Shown: positions 17,870 through 27,640, counted from the first letter of the stretch. The stretch is 64,000 bases of DNA from JAMCRM01 sp035561075 (GCA_035561075.1 DATMYF010000151.1:1-64000); one strand, 5' to 3'. The notes: generated from the sequence alone by a model not told the origin. Made by a program: numbers and translations.

Positions 17870-17946
17870 CCGTTCTCTTCGGCATTTCGGCAATTGCCGA
17901 TGGCTTTGGCCGAGCGGACGCGCAGGCGACGACGGGATTACGTATC

Positions 17947-19998
17947 ATGGAATTAATGGGCGCCTCAACAACGGAGATCTACGAAGCCGTTCTCGCGCTT
18001 TCCCAGTCCATCTCCGGCCATAACGATATGGAAAGCATGGTTTCCGGGGTAGCGAGCGCTCTCCGGCGGGTGGTGGATTTCGAGTTCCTGGGGATGGTCC
18101 TGCACGAGCCGTCCGGGGAGGGGCTGAAATCGTATGTCATCGGCGCCTCCGGTGTCGTTGAGAACCCCGAGCCGGGCGGTGTTCCCAAGGGCGGCAGTCC
18201 GGCCCGTTGGGTCTGGGCGAACCAGCGGCCCCTGGTGATCTCGTCCCTGGCGGAGGAGACGCGGTGGCCGGAGTTCAGCCACCGGGTGGAGACTTACGGT
18301 CTGCAGGCGCTCACCATGGTGCCGTTGACGGCGGGGGAGCATCGGTTGGGATCCCTTGGCTTCGGCTTTATGGCCCCTTACGAACCGAGTGCCGCCGAAC
18401 TGGCATTTCTGGAGCGCGTGGCGGCGGAATTCGCGGTGGCTGTGGATGCCTTCCTGGCCAAGCAGGCCTTGGTCCACGAGCGGGACCGCCTGCGCGTGCT
18501 TTTCGACATTACGAACGCCCTGGTTTCAAAGCTCTCGCCGGACGAGCTGTTCTCGGCCATTTCCGAGCAACTCTCCGAGGTGATCCGCTACGACCTCGCC
18601 CTGCTCACTGTCCTGAACGAACGCACCCACAGGCTGGACGTCTATGCCCTGCATTTCCCAGGCAAGGAATTGTTCGAGCCCCCACAGAAGTCGCTCAATC
18701 CGGAGGGCATGCCTTCGGCAGAAGCCCTGGCCACGGGCAATCCTGTGGTGGTCAACGATTCCGACTTCGAACGGTTCCCGTCCCCCGATTACCGCAGCTT
18801 CGTAACGTTCGGATTCCGGTCCGGTTGTTCGATTCCGCTGGTAACGCCGAACCGCACCCTGGGCACCCTGGAACTGGCGCGGATGAGCGGCGAACGCTGG
18901 TCCGAGCACGATATCGACCTCCTGGTGCAGGTTGGCCGTCAGATCGCCATCGCGGTAGAGAACTCGCTCTCCTTCCGGGAACTGGCGGAGATCAAGGAAC
19001 GGCTCGCCACGGAAAAACTCTATCTGGAGGACGAGATTCGTTCCGACCAGAACATCGGCAACATGATCGGCGAAGGGCCAGCGTTCCAGTCCGTCCTAAG
19101 GAGTACGCAAATTGTGGCGCCGACCGATGCCACGGTGCTGATCCTGGGTGAAACGGGCACGGGAAAGGAACTGGTGGCGCGCGCCATCCACGAGCTGAGC
19201 GGGCGCAAAAAGGCCAGTTTCGTAAAGGTGAACTGCGCGGCTATTCCGGCTAACCTGCTCGAAAGCGAGCTGTTCGGCCACGAAAAGGGCGCTTTTACAG
19301 GGGCGGTAGCGCAGAAGATCGGCCGCTTCGAACTGGCGCACCAGGGCACCCTGTTCCTGGACGAGATCGGGGAGATGCCGCTTGAGTTGCAGCCCAAGCT
19401 GCTGCGCGCCATTCAGGACCAGGAATTCGAAAGAGTGGGCGGCAACCACACCATCAAAGTGGATGTCCGGTTCGTGGTGGCGACGAACCGAAACCTGAAA
19501 GCCATGGTGGACGAGAACACGTTCCGGGCGGACCTCTACTACCGGCTGCATGTCTTTCCGTTGAACGTGCCGCCGCTGCGGGAGCGCCGCGAGGATATCC
19601 CGCTGCTCACCCGCTATTTCGTTCAGAAGTACGCGCAGCGCATGAAGCGGCGGGTGGAGACAATCCCTGCGGCCGCCATGGATGCCCTCGTGCGTTACGA
19701 CTGGCCGGGGAACATACGGGAGTTGCAGAACGTGATGGAACGGTCCGTGATTCTGACGAACGGTGCGGTCCTGACGGTCGCGATGCCCGAGTTGATGGGC
19801 AAGGCTGCGGTGGCGGCTCCTCACGCGCGCATTCCGGAAGCGGTCCAGGCGGCCGAACGCGAGAGAATCCTGAACGCGTTGAAGGAAGCCGATGGCCTGG
19901 TGGGCGGCCCCTTTGGTGCGGCGGCGCGCCTCGGCCTGAAGCGCACTACCCTGCAATCGCGCATGCGGAAGTACCGCATCTCCCGGCAATACCGCTGA
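17947..19998 (+). CDS. Sigma54-dependent activator with two GAF domains (FhlA/NorR-like)
   Basis: 683-residue transcription activator. Two GAF sensor domains occupy about 25-175 and 190-345, then a linker coiled coil (REL..IKERLATEKLYLEDEIRS). The AAA+ domain has Walker A GETGTGKE near 400-407, the sigma54-contact loop GAFTGA near 448-453 and Walker B TLFLDEIGE near 470. A Fis-type HTH forms the C-terminus (AAARLGLKRTTLQSRMRKYRI). It lies 77 nt after the TolC gene and may control it or distant genes; no -24/-12 promoter was recognised nearby. A TATCAT hexamer (17943-17948) overlaps the first ATG, so translation may really begin at M4 (17956). Confidence 0.94.
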   Translation: MELMGASTTEIYEAVLALSQSISGHNDMESMVSGVASALRRVVDFEFLGMVLHEPSGEGLKSYVIGASGVVENPEPGGVPKGGSPARWVWANQRPLVISSLAEETRWPEFSHRVETYGLQALTMVPLTAGEHRLGSLGFGFMAPYEPSAAELAFLERVAAEFAVAVDAFLAKQALVHERDRLRVLFDITNALVSKLSPDELFSAISEQLSEVIRYDLALLTVLNERTHRLDVYALHFPGKELFEPPQKSLNPEGMPSAEALATGNPVVVNDSDFERFPSPDYRSFVTFGFRSGCSIPLVTPNRTLGTLELARMSGERWSEHDIDLLVQVGRQIAIAVENSLSFRELAEIKERLATEKLYLEDEIRSDQNIGNMIGEGPAFQSVLRSTQIVAPTDATVLILGETGTGKELVARAIHELSGRKKASFVKVNCAAIPANLLESELFGHEKGAFTGAVAQKIGRFELAHQGTLFLDEIGEMPLELQPKLLRAIQDQEFERVGGNHTIKVDVRFVVATNRNLKAMVDENTFRADLYYRLHVFPLNVPPLRERREDIPLLTRYFVQKYAQRMKRRVETIPAAAMDALVRYDWPGNIRELQNVMERSVILTNGAVLTVAMPELMGKAAVAAPHARIPEAVQAAERERILNALKEADGLVGGPFGAAARLGLKRTTLQSRMRKYRISRQYR

Positions 19999-20014
19999 AC
20001 GGCGGACGAGCGCT

Positions 20015-20320
20015 CTAAAGCGCGTCCAGCGGAAGGTCCAGACTGTAGTTCCAGTGATAATGGAAGATTGCCGCCGTGTTCGGCGCCTCCAGGGGCGATT
20101 TGTAGACCATGTAGCCGTACCCGTCATTTATTTTGACGCGGTAGACTCCACCCCCTTGGGCTTGCTTCTTAGAGGCGTCAAGGTTTAGGCCTTTGATCAA
20201 TTCGGTCTTCAGCGTAACGTCGTCGGAAGACGCATGCTTTTCCGCCGACGCCGTCTTGAAAAGCTGGAACGTTTCGAACTTCCCATTCACGTATACTTTG
20301 CCGGTTCCAAGGGTGATCAT
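20015..20320 (-). CDS. Hypothetical protein, 101 aa
   Basis: I do not recognise this protein. It is hydrophilic, Lys/Asp/Tyr-rich and lacks a signal peptide. It begins MITLGTGKVYVNGKFETF and ends in FHYHWNYSLDLPLDAL. A longer frame extends to 20455, but the upstream part is Arg/Ser/Pro-rich shadow sequence overlapping the ceramidase-domain gene, so I use the ATG at 20318-20320. No clear ribosome site precedes it. It is the last gene on the minus strand before the sigma54 activator, with a 16-nt convergent gap. Confidence 0.6.
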   Translation of the reverse strand: MITLGTGKVYVNGKFETFQLFKTASAEKHASSDDVTLKTELIKGLNLDASKKQAQGGGVYRVKINDGYGYMVYKSPLEAPNTAAIFHYHWNYSLDLPLDAL

Positions 20321-20384
20321 GAGCTTTGTTGTTCGCGAAGAATGGCCAGAATACACCAAGGCGGCAGCCGAATGCAATCCGCGA

Positions 20385-21719
20385 TCACGGGTGCGTGGCG
20401 GTGCGCTTGACCAGTTTGGCCACCTCGTCAACGATGAGGTCCTCGACGCTTCCATCGAACGGGGCGGGGCGGCCGAAGTAGATCATGGCCTCGCCGCCTT
20501 CATAGCCGCCCTCCTGGAGCACCCGGCGCGAGGGGATGTAGGCCAGGATGTCGTTCGAGTAGCCCGCCACCCACGTGTTGTTCCAGCCGTGCAGGCCTTT
20601 AAGCCGCAAGGAATAGTCGACCACCGTCTCCCCGCCGAGCGCGATGAGCTTCAACTCCGGGCCGAACTGCCAGACCTGAACGGGGTACGGATAGCTGGCC
20701 GGCACCTTGCCTTCTTTCTCCAGCACTTCCAGCAGGCGGCGGGCCTGGCGCTGGCGGAAAACGTTCTTGTCTGTGAGGCGCGCCTGCAATTCGTCGCGGG
20801 TGGGCACGGTTTGAAACGGCAGATCGACGTAGTCTAGCGCGGTGGCCAGCGGCCCGCTGAGCGGCTTCATCCTGCCCTTCACCACCTCATCTACGGCGGC
20901 CGCCAGGGTCTGCCCGTAATTCTTCGCCAGTTCTACGGTGCGGCGGGGCAGGGCGTTCGAGTCGGCTCCGGCGCCTTGTATGAACAGCGCGGTGGCGCCA
21001 GGATGCGCCTTTTCGATCTCCTCCATGGCGTAGCCGGGCCAGTCGCCGCCGATCTGGTAGTCGTTGAGCGCGGTGGCATGGCATGCATAACCCGCGGCAA
21101 TCGCCCGGATATTGCCGGCGGCATCCCGCACCCTGAGCACGGGAACGTCCTGGTCCACCGGACCGGGCAACTCGCGCCGCCCCACGCGCCGGCGATTCAC
21201 CGCAATTCCTGCAAAGCCTTGCCCGAAGTCCAGGGTGGCCGGGGCGAGGTTCCCGATGGCCGCTCCCACCACGTCTACCGTTTTGTCCATAAGGCTCACG
21301 GTGTAGCGCCGGATGACCTCGCGCTGCTCGGGTGTCAGTTCGTAGAGGGGCATCAGGACCAGCCCGGCCACCGGGCCGCTGTGAGTGTGGGAGATGTTGA
21401 ACATCAGGCGGTCGCGCGAGAGGCCGTAGCGCTCGCGGCAGCGGTCGGCGATGGCCTGCGCCATCTCGCGTTCGATGGCGACCAGGTCGAGAGTAACGAT
21501 AACGGAGGGCTTTCCGGAGTCGTCCTGAAGCGCCAGGGCCTTGGCATACAGATCCTGACGAACCCCTTCCGACGGCTTGTTGCGGGAACCGAATCCGGCC
21601 ATCCAGATGGATTCGGAGGGGGTGATCGCCACCTTGGCGACTCCCGCCTTCCAAGCACCGTCTGCGGGCGCGACGGCGCTGCCCAGCCCGAGAATCAATG
21701 CCAATGCCGCGTATCTCAT
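20385..21719 (-). CDS. Neutral/alkaline ceramidase-domain protein, secreted (paralog A)
   Basis: 444 residues with an N-terminal signal peptide (MRYAALALILGLGSAVAPADG). It matches the N-terminal domain of neutral/alkaline non-lysosomal ceramidases: VGVAKVAITPSESIWMAGF at the start, the zinc ligand region NISHTHSGP (His111, His113), YACHATALNDYQIGGDWPG and GAGADSNALPR. It lacks the C-terminal domain of classical ceramidases. Ceramide hydrolysis is therefore a family-based guess, and other amide substrates are possible. Its ATG overlaps the stop of paralog B (ATGA at 21716-21719), so the two are translationally coupled. The family is common in Acidobacteriota and Planctomycetes. Confidence 0.88.
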   Translation of the reverse strand: MRYAALALILGLGSAVAPADGAWKAGVAKVAITPSESIWMAGFGSRNKPSEGVRQDLYAKALALQDDSGKPSVIVTLDLVAIEREMAQAIADRCRERYGLSRDRLMFNISHTHSGPVAGLVLMPLYELTPEQREVIRRYTVSLMDKTVDVVGAAIGNLAPATLDFGQGFAGIAVNRRRVGRRELPGPVDQDVPVLRVRDAAGNIRAIAAGYACHATALNDYQIGGDWPGYAMEEIEKAHPGATALFIQGAGADSNALPRRTVELAKNYGQTLAAAVDEVVKGRMKPLSGPLATALDYVDLPFQTVPTRDELQARLTDKNVFRQRQARRLLEVLEKEGKVPASYPYPVQVWQFGPELKLIALGGETVVDYSLRLKGLHGWNNTWVAGYSNDILAYIPSRRVLQEGGYEGGEAMIYFGRPAPFDGSVEDLIVDEVAKLVKRTATHP

Positions 21720-23041
21720 TTGCTTGTGCTCTCCACCATTTCGTTCACTTTGTCCACGATGATCTCCTCGACGCCGGAATCCCACGGGGCCGGGAAGTTC
21801 TCCCCGATCATAGCGCCGCCGGCTTCGTATCCGCCTTCCTTCAGCACCCGCGCGGAGGGAATGTAAGCGAAGATATCGTTCGAATAGCCGGCCACCCAGG
21901 TGTCGTCCCATCCATGGCGCGCCTTGAGCCGCAGGGCATAATCGGCTACCACTTCGCCCCCCAGGGCGACGAACTTCAGGCCGCGGCCGAAACGCCAGAC
22001 CTGCACGGGGTATGGATATCGATCGATCAGCTTTCCGTCGCGCTCGAGCACCTTCAGGAGGCGTTCGGCGGAGCGATCGCCAGCGGCGCGCCTGGCTTCC
22101 AGTTCCGCGCGCGTGGGTGGCTTCTGTAAGGGCAAGTCAACACGTTCAAAGGCGGTTTCGAGCGGCCCCGAAAGCGGCTTCATGCGGGCGCCCAGAACCT
22201 CCTGCACGGCCGCCGCCAGCACGCGCCCATAACGCTGTGCGAGCTCCACGGTGTTTCGCGGCAGCGGGTTTGAATCCGCCCCGCATCCCTGCACGAACAG
22301 CGCCGTGGCGCCCGGATGCGCCTTTTCGATCTCCTCCTGCGCGTACCCGGGCCAGTCGCCGCCGATCTGGTAATCAGAGAGCGCCGTGGCGTGGCAGGCG
22401 TACCCCACCACGACGGCGCGTAGCGTGCCCACGGCGTCCCGCACCCTCAGCACTGGGACGTCATGATCCACCGGCCCGGGCAGCGAGCGGTCGCGCACGC
22501 GGCGCCGGTTGACGGCGAAACCAGCGAAGCCCTGCCCGAACTCCAGGGTGGCGGGGGCCAGGTTGCGGATAGCCATCCCGACTACGTCCACGGCCTTGTC
22601 CGTCACTTCCGCCACGTATCGCCGCAGGACGGCAGCCTGCGCCTCGTCCACAGGGTACCAGGCGGGGACGTGCTGGCGGGTCACCACAGGCGCGCTGTGA
22701 GTGTGGGCCTCGTTGAACACCAGGCGGTCGCGCGTGAGGCCGAACTGCTTTTGGCAGCGGTCGGCCACCACGTCCCATACGTACCTGTCGGTATCCACCA
22801 GGTCGGCGGTGACCAGTACGGCAACCTTACCGGCCTGATCTTCAAGCGCCAGCGCCTTCAGGTGGAGATCCTGCCGGACGCCTTCGGAAGGATGCTTCCG
22901 GAAGGCGAATCCGGCCATCCAGATAGGTTCCCTGGGGGTGATTGAGACCGTGGCGGCTCCCGCTCTCCAACCCGGATTCTGCGCGCCGGCTGCCGCGCCG
23001 CCGAGTAACACCAACGCCAGTACCAGCCGAAAACTGCCCAT
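21716..23041 (-). CDS. Neutral/alkaline ceramidase-domain protein, secreted (paralog B)
   Basis: 441 residues, clearly homologous to the downstream paralog A along the whole length: ITPREPIWMAGFAFRKHPSEGVRQDL, FNEAHTHSAPVVTR with two zinc-type histidines, YACHATALSDYQIGGDWPGYA, QGCGADSNPLPR and AGYSNDIFAYIPSARVLKEGGYE. The signal peptide is MGSFRLVLALVLLGGAAAGAQ. It differs around the substrate side (HTHSAPVVTRQHVPAWYP against HTHSGPVAGLVLMP), so the pair may have split substrate ranges. It is the first gene of a two-gene operon and is divergent from the glycosyltransferase at 23162. Confidence 0.88.
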   Translation of the reverse strand: MGSFRLVLALVLLGGAAAGAQNPGWRAGAATVSITPREPIWMAGFAFRKHPSEGVRQDLHLKALALEDQAGKVAVLVTADLVDTDRYVWDVVADRCQKQFGLTRDRLVFNEAHTHSAPVVTRQHVPAWYPVDEAQAAVLRRYVAEVTDKAVDVVGMAIRNLAPATLEFGQGFAGFAVNRRRVRDRSLPGPVDHDVPVLRVRDAVGTLRAVVVGYACHATALSDYQIGGDWPGYAQEEIEKAHPGATALFVQGCGADSNPLPRNTVELAQRYGRVLAAAVQEVLGARMKPLSGPLETAFERVDLPLQKPPTRAELEARRAAGDRSAERLLKVLERDGKLIDRYPYPVQVWRFGRGLKFVALGGEVVADYALRLKARHGWDDTWVAGYSNDIFAYIPSARVLKEGGYEAGGAMIGENFPAPWDSGVEEIIVDKVNEMVESTSK

Positions 23042-23161
23042 GTTTTCTCCCTATGCCGTGCCGTACGCGCGATGCATAATCCTCAAAGCGTATCAGAGAT
23101 CACCGGCCCGGAAGCCAAGCCGTGGGATACAATTCCCAAAGCGGTGTTCGTGACCGTTCAC

Positions 23162-24790
23162 ATGGCCCGGCGCGGGGCGTTTTCGCTGATGGCGGTGCTG
23201 CTTCTCGGCTACGGTTTCGGCAGGCCGGAAATCGCCAGCGTCTACAGCGATCCGGTGTCGAATTTGCGGGCACAGGATGAGAGCGTATACGCAAACGCGG
23301 CGGTGACGCTGGCGACCAGCGGGGAGTGGCTCACCCCGAGAGTGATGGGTCGTTATCTCCTGGTGAAGCCTCCGCTAACCGTGTGGCTGGCCGGGCTCTC
23401 CGTCAAAATTCTGGGGGTTTCGCGTTTCGCGCTTCGGCTGCCGATTCTGTTGGCCGGCGCCCTGGCCACCCTGCTGCTATTCCTCTGGGCGGAGCGGGTG
23501 CATTCTTTCGGCGCCGCTTGCGCGGTCGGGCTGCTGCTCGCAGGCAATCCCCTGTGGCACACCTTTTCCCGCCTCTGCTACACGGATATGCTGCTGGTTC
23601 TGGCGATGGTTGCGGCGCTCTCCGTGGTGGTCCGGGATCCCTCGCTCTCGAGGCGCGGCAGCATGCTGGTCTTCGGGGTCGCAACGGGAGCCGCGGTGAT
23701 GGCGAAAAACGCGGCAGGGCTGCTGCCGGTCGCTATCCTGCTGCTCTTTGGGCTGTTGTCGGACCGGCGCCCGACTCTTGCGGCGATCGCGAAAACGGCG
23801 GCAGTAGCGGCGCTGGTGGCGGCGCCGTGGCACATCTACCAGCTTGCCGTGCATACCCGCTGGTTCTGGACCGATTACGTCCAGATTCAATTGCTGCAGT
23901 TCGGCTTCCATCCGCCGGTCCTGCCGGTGGCAGAGAACCGCGTGTTCTTCTACCTCAAGCGACTGTGGCTCACGGATCCGTTGCTCTGTGCCCTTGTGCT
24001 GGCGGCGCTGCCGCGCTTTTTTCGCGCCGTGCGTGAGCGGAAGGCGCAGGCGGCGCTGCTGTGTTCGTGGCTGCTGGTGGCGGCTGGGGGATTGCTTCTG
24101 TTCAGTTACCGCAACGTGCCGTATCTGCTCTATGCGATTCCGCCGTTGTGCCTGATAGCGGCTCTGTACAGCCCATTGGCCACCGCCCGTGGGCAGAAGC
24201 TCGCGGTCGCTGTTCTGGCGCTGGTGTTCTGCGCCAAAGCGGCGTCCTCCGGCCACCCATGGGGGCTCGCGTTCGGCGCCGGGGAGCCGTTGCCCTCGTC
24301 GGCCTCACTGCGCTGGTACGAGGCGCTGAGGCGTCCCGCCGACCTGGTCAACGTCGAGCCGGACGACGAGTTCTACTCCAGTGTGCTCGCCATTCCCAAG
24401 GTGCGCTACTGCTATATCGACCCCCAAGGCGTGGCCGAGCGGTATGCCCCGCACTACCGTTGGCTGGGCATTACCGTCGATGCGGCCGAATTCCGCCATC
24501 TGGAGCACTGGAAGCCGCTGTTCCGCAGACGCCTACGCGAGTGGGGGCTCGATTCCGGCGAACCGATCGGAACTACCGTGGTGGCGAAGTCGGAGGCGGA
24601 TTTGCCAGCGATCATCGAAGCCCGCCCGGACACCGATTTCTTCCTGACGGCGCGCATGGAAGCTGCCATCACACCGAGCGCCTCCGCGACGCACCTGATA
24701 GTCCGGCGGGGCGACCGGGTCTTTCTGCTGGCGCGGAATGTGCGTGATGCCGAGGCGCCGCCGGCGTGGAAGCCTGCGGGCGAATGGTGA
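23162..24790 (+). CDS. Membrane glycosyltransferase, PMT/ArnT type (GT39-like)
   Basis: 542 residues with about ten hydrophobic helices and a C-terminal soluble domain. The first loop has the acidic motif of PMT/ArnT enzymes (RAQDESVYANAAVTL) followed by GEWLTPRVMGRYLLVKPPLTVWL, close to the EPRY..KPPL pattern of lipid-linked sugar transferases that act in the periplasm. The frame opens at 23072, but a TACAAT hexamer at 23128-23133 suggests transcription starts later. GTG 23144, GTG 23150 and ATG 23162 are possible starts, and I use the ATG. It ends 2 nt before the stop of a second, opposing glycosyltransferase. Confidence 0.85.
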   Translation: MARRGAFSLMAVLLLGYGFGRPEIASVYSDPVSNLRAQDESVYANAAVTLATSGEWLTPRVMGRYLLVKPPLTVWLAGLSVKILGVSRFALRLPILLAGALATLLLFLWAERVHSFGAACAVGLLLAGNPLWHTFSRLCYTDMLLVLAMVAALSVVVRDPSLSRRGSMLVFGVATGAAVMAKNAAGLLPVAILLLFGLLSDRRPTLAAIAKTAAVAALVAAPWHIYQLAVHTRWFWTDYVQIQLLQFGFHPPVLPVAENRVFFYLKRLWLTDPLLCALVLAALPRFFRAVRERKAQAALLCSWLLVAAGGLLLFSYRNVPYLLYAIPPLCLIAALYSPLATARGQKLAVAVLALVFCAKAASSGHPWGLAFGAGEPLPSSASLRWYEALRRPADLVNVEPDDEFYSSVLAIPKVRYCYIDPQGVAERYAPHYRWLGITVDAAEFRHLEHWKPLFRRRLREWGLDSGEPIGTTVVAKSEADLPAIIEARPDTDFFLTARMEAAITPSASATHLIVRRGDRVFLLARNVRDAEAPPAWKPAGEW

Positions 24791-24792
24791 CG

Positions 24793-27396
24793 CTACTCTA
24801 CCGGCAGGCTGCTCTTGTTCCCGAAGACGGGCTTACCTTCGACCAGGGCGGCGATGGCCAGGGGGACGTCCGGACCCGAGGGCGCATGGGAGGGCACCTC
24901 GAAGTCGACCTCCTCTACCCCTGGAGTGGAGGCCAGGCGTGCCTCCACCAACCGGACACCCCTGTGATTCACCCCCACCACCATTTCCCGGGCGGGCGCC
25001 CTGGCTCCCAGGCCGGTGGCGAACAGGCGCAACACTTCGCCGCGATGCGCGGGATGGTCGAGGTCCACCAGGGTGCCGTCGGGCCGCAGCAAGATGGCTC
25101 GAAGTTTCGCGTCCTTCATGCGCATCTGGAAAATTCCGGGTGCAGCGGGAAGGATGCGGACTCTGCGGCTGTAGCGTTCGCGGCCAGTGTCTATGCTGAC
25201 GGTAGCCGGGCCGGGGGTAAGACCGGGGGGTACCTGGACGGTCAGGGATTCCCGGCCGGCGAAATTCGAGATGCACAGCAGACGCGCGGGCCTGTCGTCG
25301 AACTGCACCAGGATCTCGCGCTGTACCGTTTGCACCTTCGAAGCGGCGCCCTGGAGCGGCTCGAAAATGTGACCGCTGGCGGGAGTCACCCCGGCCAGTT
25401 GCACCGGTACAGGACCCAGCACCGCGCGCGGGCCGGTGGCGCCTTCTACATGGTGTGCGAAGTTTCCACCCAGCAGGACCGCGATGCTGCCCGGGCTCAC
25501 CCCCACCCGGATGTCGTCGCGCCTGCCGGCAGCGGGAACCAGGCTCGAAATATACGGCCTTCCGGAAAGCGGGATCAGCGCGGCCGGGTCTTCGTCCGGG
25601 TTGAAGAGCCAGAGGTCGCGGCCGGCGTAGTAGGCGGCGAGCTTGCGGTTGCTCTCGGGGTCTAACTCGCGCGCCCACACGACATCGGAGCGGTCGATAT
25701 CGGCGCCGTTGTAGACCACTCCGTGGTGGAAAGAATGGTCCGGGCTGTAGCGCACCAGCACCAGGTGCTTGCCGGCAAGTTCCTTCAACTCGGCGAGCGC
25801 GCGGCTCCTGGGGGTGGACGCGACGGAAATGTCCCACGGCCGCATCAGGCTGCCCGCAGTGGTGGCGGCAAAGCTCAGCAACACGACGACGAACCAGGTG
25901 TGGAACAGCAGGACCCCCACCCTTCGGGCATGCAAGCGGAATGCGCGCACGCGCCGCATACCTTCCACTACGAGCAGCAGGAAGAGGGGGCAGAGCGGCG
26001 CGGCGTAGTGCGGGAAGAAGAACGGGTAAAGAGCGTTACCCGCCAGCACCGCGGCGGCGGCGATTAGCAGCGTGCGCAGGCGGCGGTCCTTCCACAGGAG
26101 AGGCAATAAGAGCAGCGGCACGGTGAGCAGCGGCTGCAGGTAGAAATGCCAGAGCCGCGCCAGCCGCTCGGCTTGCGAATGCCAGGAGAATTGGGAGTGG
26201 TAGGCGTCGAGTTGCCAGCGGAAGACGTCCGCGATGTCCCTGGCGCGGTGGATCCCTGGAGCGTCGGCGATGGGCGCCTGCCAGTAGAACGACTGTGGGG
26301 TGCCATAAACCTTCTGGTGCAGCCCATAGGGCATGACCAATGGGGACCCTGTGACGCGCCAGTTATAGTAGCCGGTGCCCGCCACCAGCGCGGCCGCCAC
26401 CGCGGCGAGCGGAGCCGCAATCCGGCCAATCGGGCGCCCGAATACCACCCGTTCCCTGAGCAGCCAGACTGCCAGGGCGAGCGAAAGCGGTGCGCCCAGC
26501 ATCAGCCCCTCGTAGGGGCGGCTCTGGGCCAGCACGGCCAGCCCGAGCCCGAATAATACGGCGTCGCGGCCGGGGTGGTGCCGGATGATTCGCGCCAGCG
26601 CCCCCATCAGCAACGCGCCTCCGATGGCCGCGGCCGCGCCGCCCCAGTAGGTGTTGACCCATGGGCCCGTCACGGCGAAACGGCACGCCGCCAGAAAGCC
26701 GCCCAGCAGCGCCCATTTGGGAGGCACCCACCCTTGCAGCATCCAGCAGACCAGACCGGACATCAGCCCGGCTCCGAGCCATACCCCCAGCCAGGGATGC
26801 GCACCCACAACTCTGGGGATCGCCATCAGGACCGCCGGGGCAATCGGATATATGGACGTGTAAGCGGGCTCCTGCAGGACGTACGTGCTCTCGAAGTGCT
26901 TCCAGAACGGGTGGGCCGGATTGCTCACGCGCCCCGAGGCGAAGGTGTCCGCCAGCAAGAGGTAGCCGAACTCGTCGGCTACCACCGGTTCGGGAATCGG
27001 CAGCACTGGGAGGAACGCCAGCCGCAGGAGCATGGGCAGGATGGCGGTAAGCAGGATGGCTTGTGTCTTGTGGGCCGCAAAGCGGGCGATCGCCCGTTCT
27101 ACTCCGCACAACCGCCGCCACGGCTCGAGCGGCAGGAGCATAACCAGGGTCACGCAAGCCGTGACGGCCAAAGTTTCGCCGATGACCTTCCACCGGGGAT
27201 CGAGCAGGGCGAGACCGGTGGACGCAAGCATGGGGTGCGCCGCGTCTTCCGTGTAGGAACGCAGCGCTCGTGATGCCAGGTACACGCCCGTCGCTAGCAG
27301 TCCTAACCAGAAAGGCCAACGGGTCCCACAACGGCTCGATATAGTGCGGGATGGTGTCTGGGGGGACCCGCTGATTTGAACCGGCGGTGCGGCCAT
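24793..27396 (-). CDS. Large membrane glycosyltransferase-like protein with Solibacter-type C-terminal domain
   Basis: 867 residues. The first about 520 form a polytopic region resembling GT39/PMT enzymes: ADEFGYLLLADTFASGRVSNPAHPFWKHFESTYVLQEP is the catalytic-loop-like acidic motif and NTYWGGAAAAIGGALLMGAL follows. About 300 soluble residues come next. The last about 200 residues contain an Ig-like stretch and the pattern LRPDGTLVDLDHPAHRGEVLRLFATGLGA...VPSHAPSGPDVPLAIAA, which matches the C-terminal domain found in many Solibacter secreted proteins. I start at the ATG at 27394-27396; the frame opens with TTG at 27450. It probably shares an operon with the two small genes upstream. Confidence 0.8.
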   Translation of the reverse strand: MAAPPVQISGSPQTPSRTISSRCGTRWPFWLGLLATGVYLASRALRSYTEDAAHPMLASTGLALLDPRWKVIGETLAVTACVTLVMLLPLEPWRRLCGVERAIARFAAHKTQAILLTAILPMLLRLAFLPVLPIPEPVVADEFGYLLLADTFASGRVSNPAHPFWKHFESTYVLQEPAYTSIYPIAPAVLMAIPRVVGAHPWLGVWLGAGLMSGLVCWMLQGWVPPKWALLGGFLAACRFAVTGPWVNTYWGGAAAAIGGALLMGALARIIRHHPGRDAVLFGLGLAVLAQSRPYEGLMLGAPLSLALAVWLLRERVVFGRPIGRIAAPLAAVAAALVAGTGYYNWRVTGSPLVMPYGLHQKVYGTPQSFYWQAPIADAPGIHRARDIADVFRWQLDAYHSQFSWHSQAERLARLWHFYLQPLLTVPLLLLPLLWKDRRLRTLLIAAAAVLAGNALYPFFFPHYAAPLCPLFLLLVVEGMRRVRAFRLHARRVGVLLFHTWFVVVLLSFAATTAGSLMRPWDISVASTPRSRALAELKELAGKHLVLVRYSPDHSFHHGVVYNGADIDRSDVVWARELDPESNRKLAAYYAGRDLWLFNPDEDPAALIPLSGRPYISSLVPAAGRRDDIRVGVSPGSIAVLLGGNFAHHVEGATGPRAVLGPVPVQLAGVTPASGHIFEPLQGAASKVQTVQREILVQFDDRPARLLCISNFAGRESLTVQVPPGLTPGPATVSIDTGRERYSRRVRILPAAPGIFQMRMKDAKLRAILLRPDGTLVDLDHPAHRGEVLRLFATGLGARAPAREMVVGVNHRGVRLVEARLASTPGVEEVDFEVPSHAPSGPDVPLAIAALVEGKPVFGNKSSLPVE

Positions 27397-27490
27397 GGGG
27401 TGCTTGAGGGCGCCACACAGCACGATGAAGGATGCGTCTGCGCCCGTCAAGCGGCGGGCGTGCGATTCCAGACCTTTCCGGCCCTAATGG

Positions 27491-27640
27491 TCACTCCTCG
27501 GCGGGCTTTTTCTTGTGTTTGGGCTTTTTGCGGGAGGATTTGGGCTCGATGGGTTTCGAAGCCGGTACGGTTCCCACTCGCTCGCGGGCTATGGCTCGCA
27601 CCTCTTTGGCTGCGTCGAATTTCTTTTTGCGCGGCGGCAT
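27491..27640 (-). CDS. Small basic Lys-rich protein, 49 aa
   Basis: A short gene starting at the ATG at 27638-27640 and ending in TGA at 27491. The protein begins MPPRKKKFDAAKEVRAIARE and ends in a lysine-rich tail (KPKHKKKPAEE), with 16 Lys/Arg-type charges and a central Pro/Ala linker. Function is not known; the composition suggests nucleic-acid or ribosome binding. Its ATG overlaps the stop of the 50-aa gene upstream by one base (TGATG), which supports that both are real and coupled. The gene is too short for most ORF callers. Confidence 0.72.
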   Translation of the reverse strand: MPPRKKKFDAAKEVRAIARERVGTVPASKPIEPKSSRKKPKHKKKPAEE

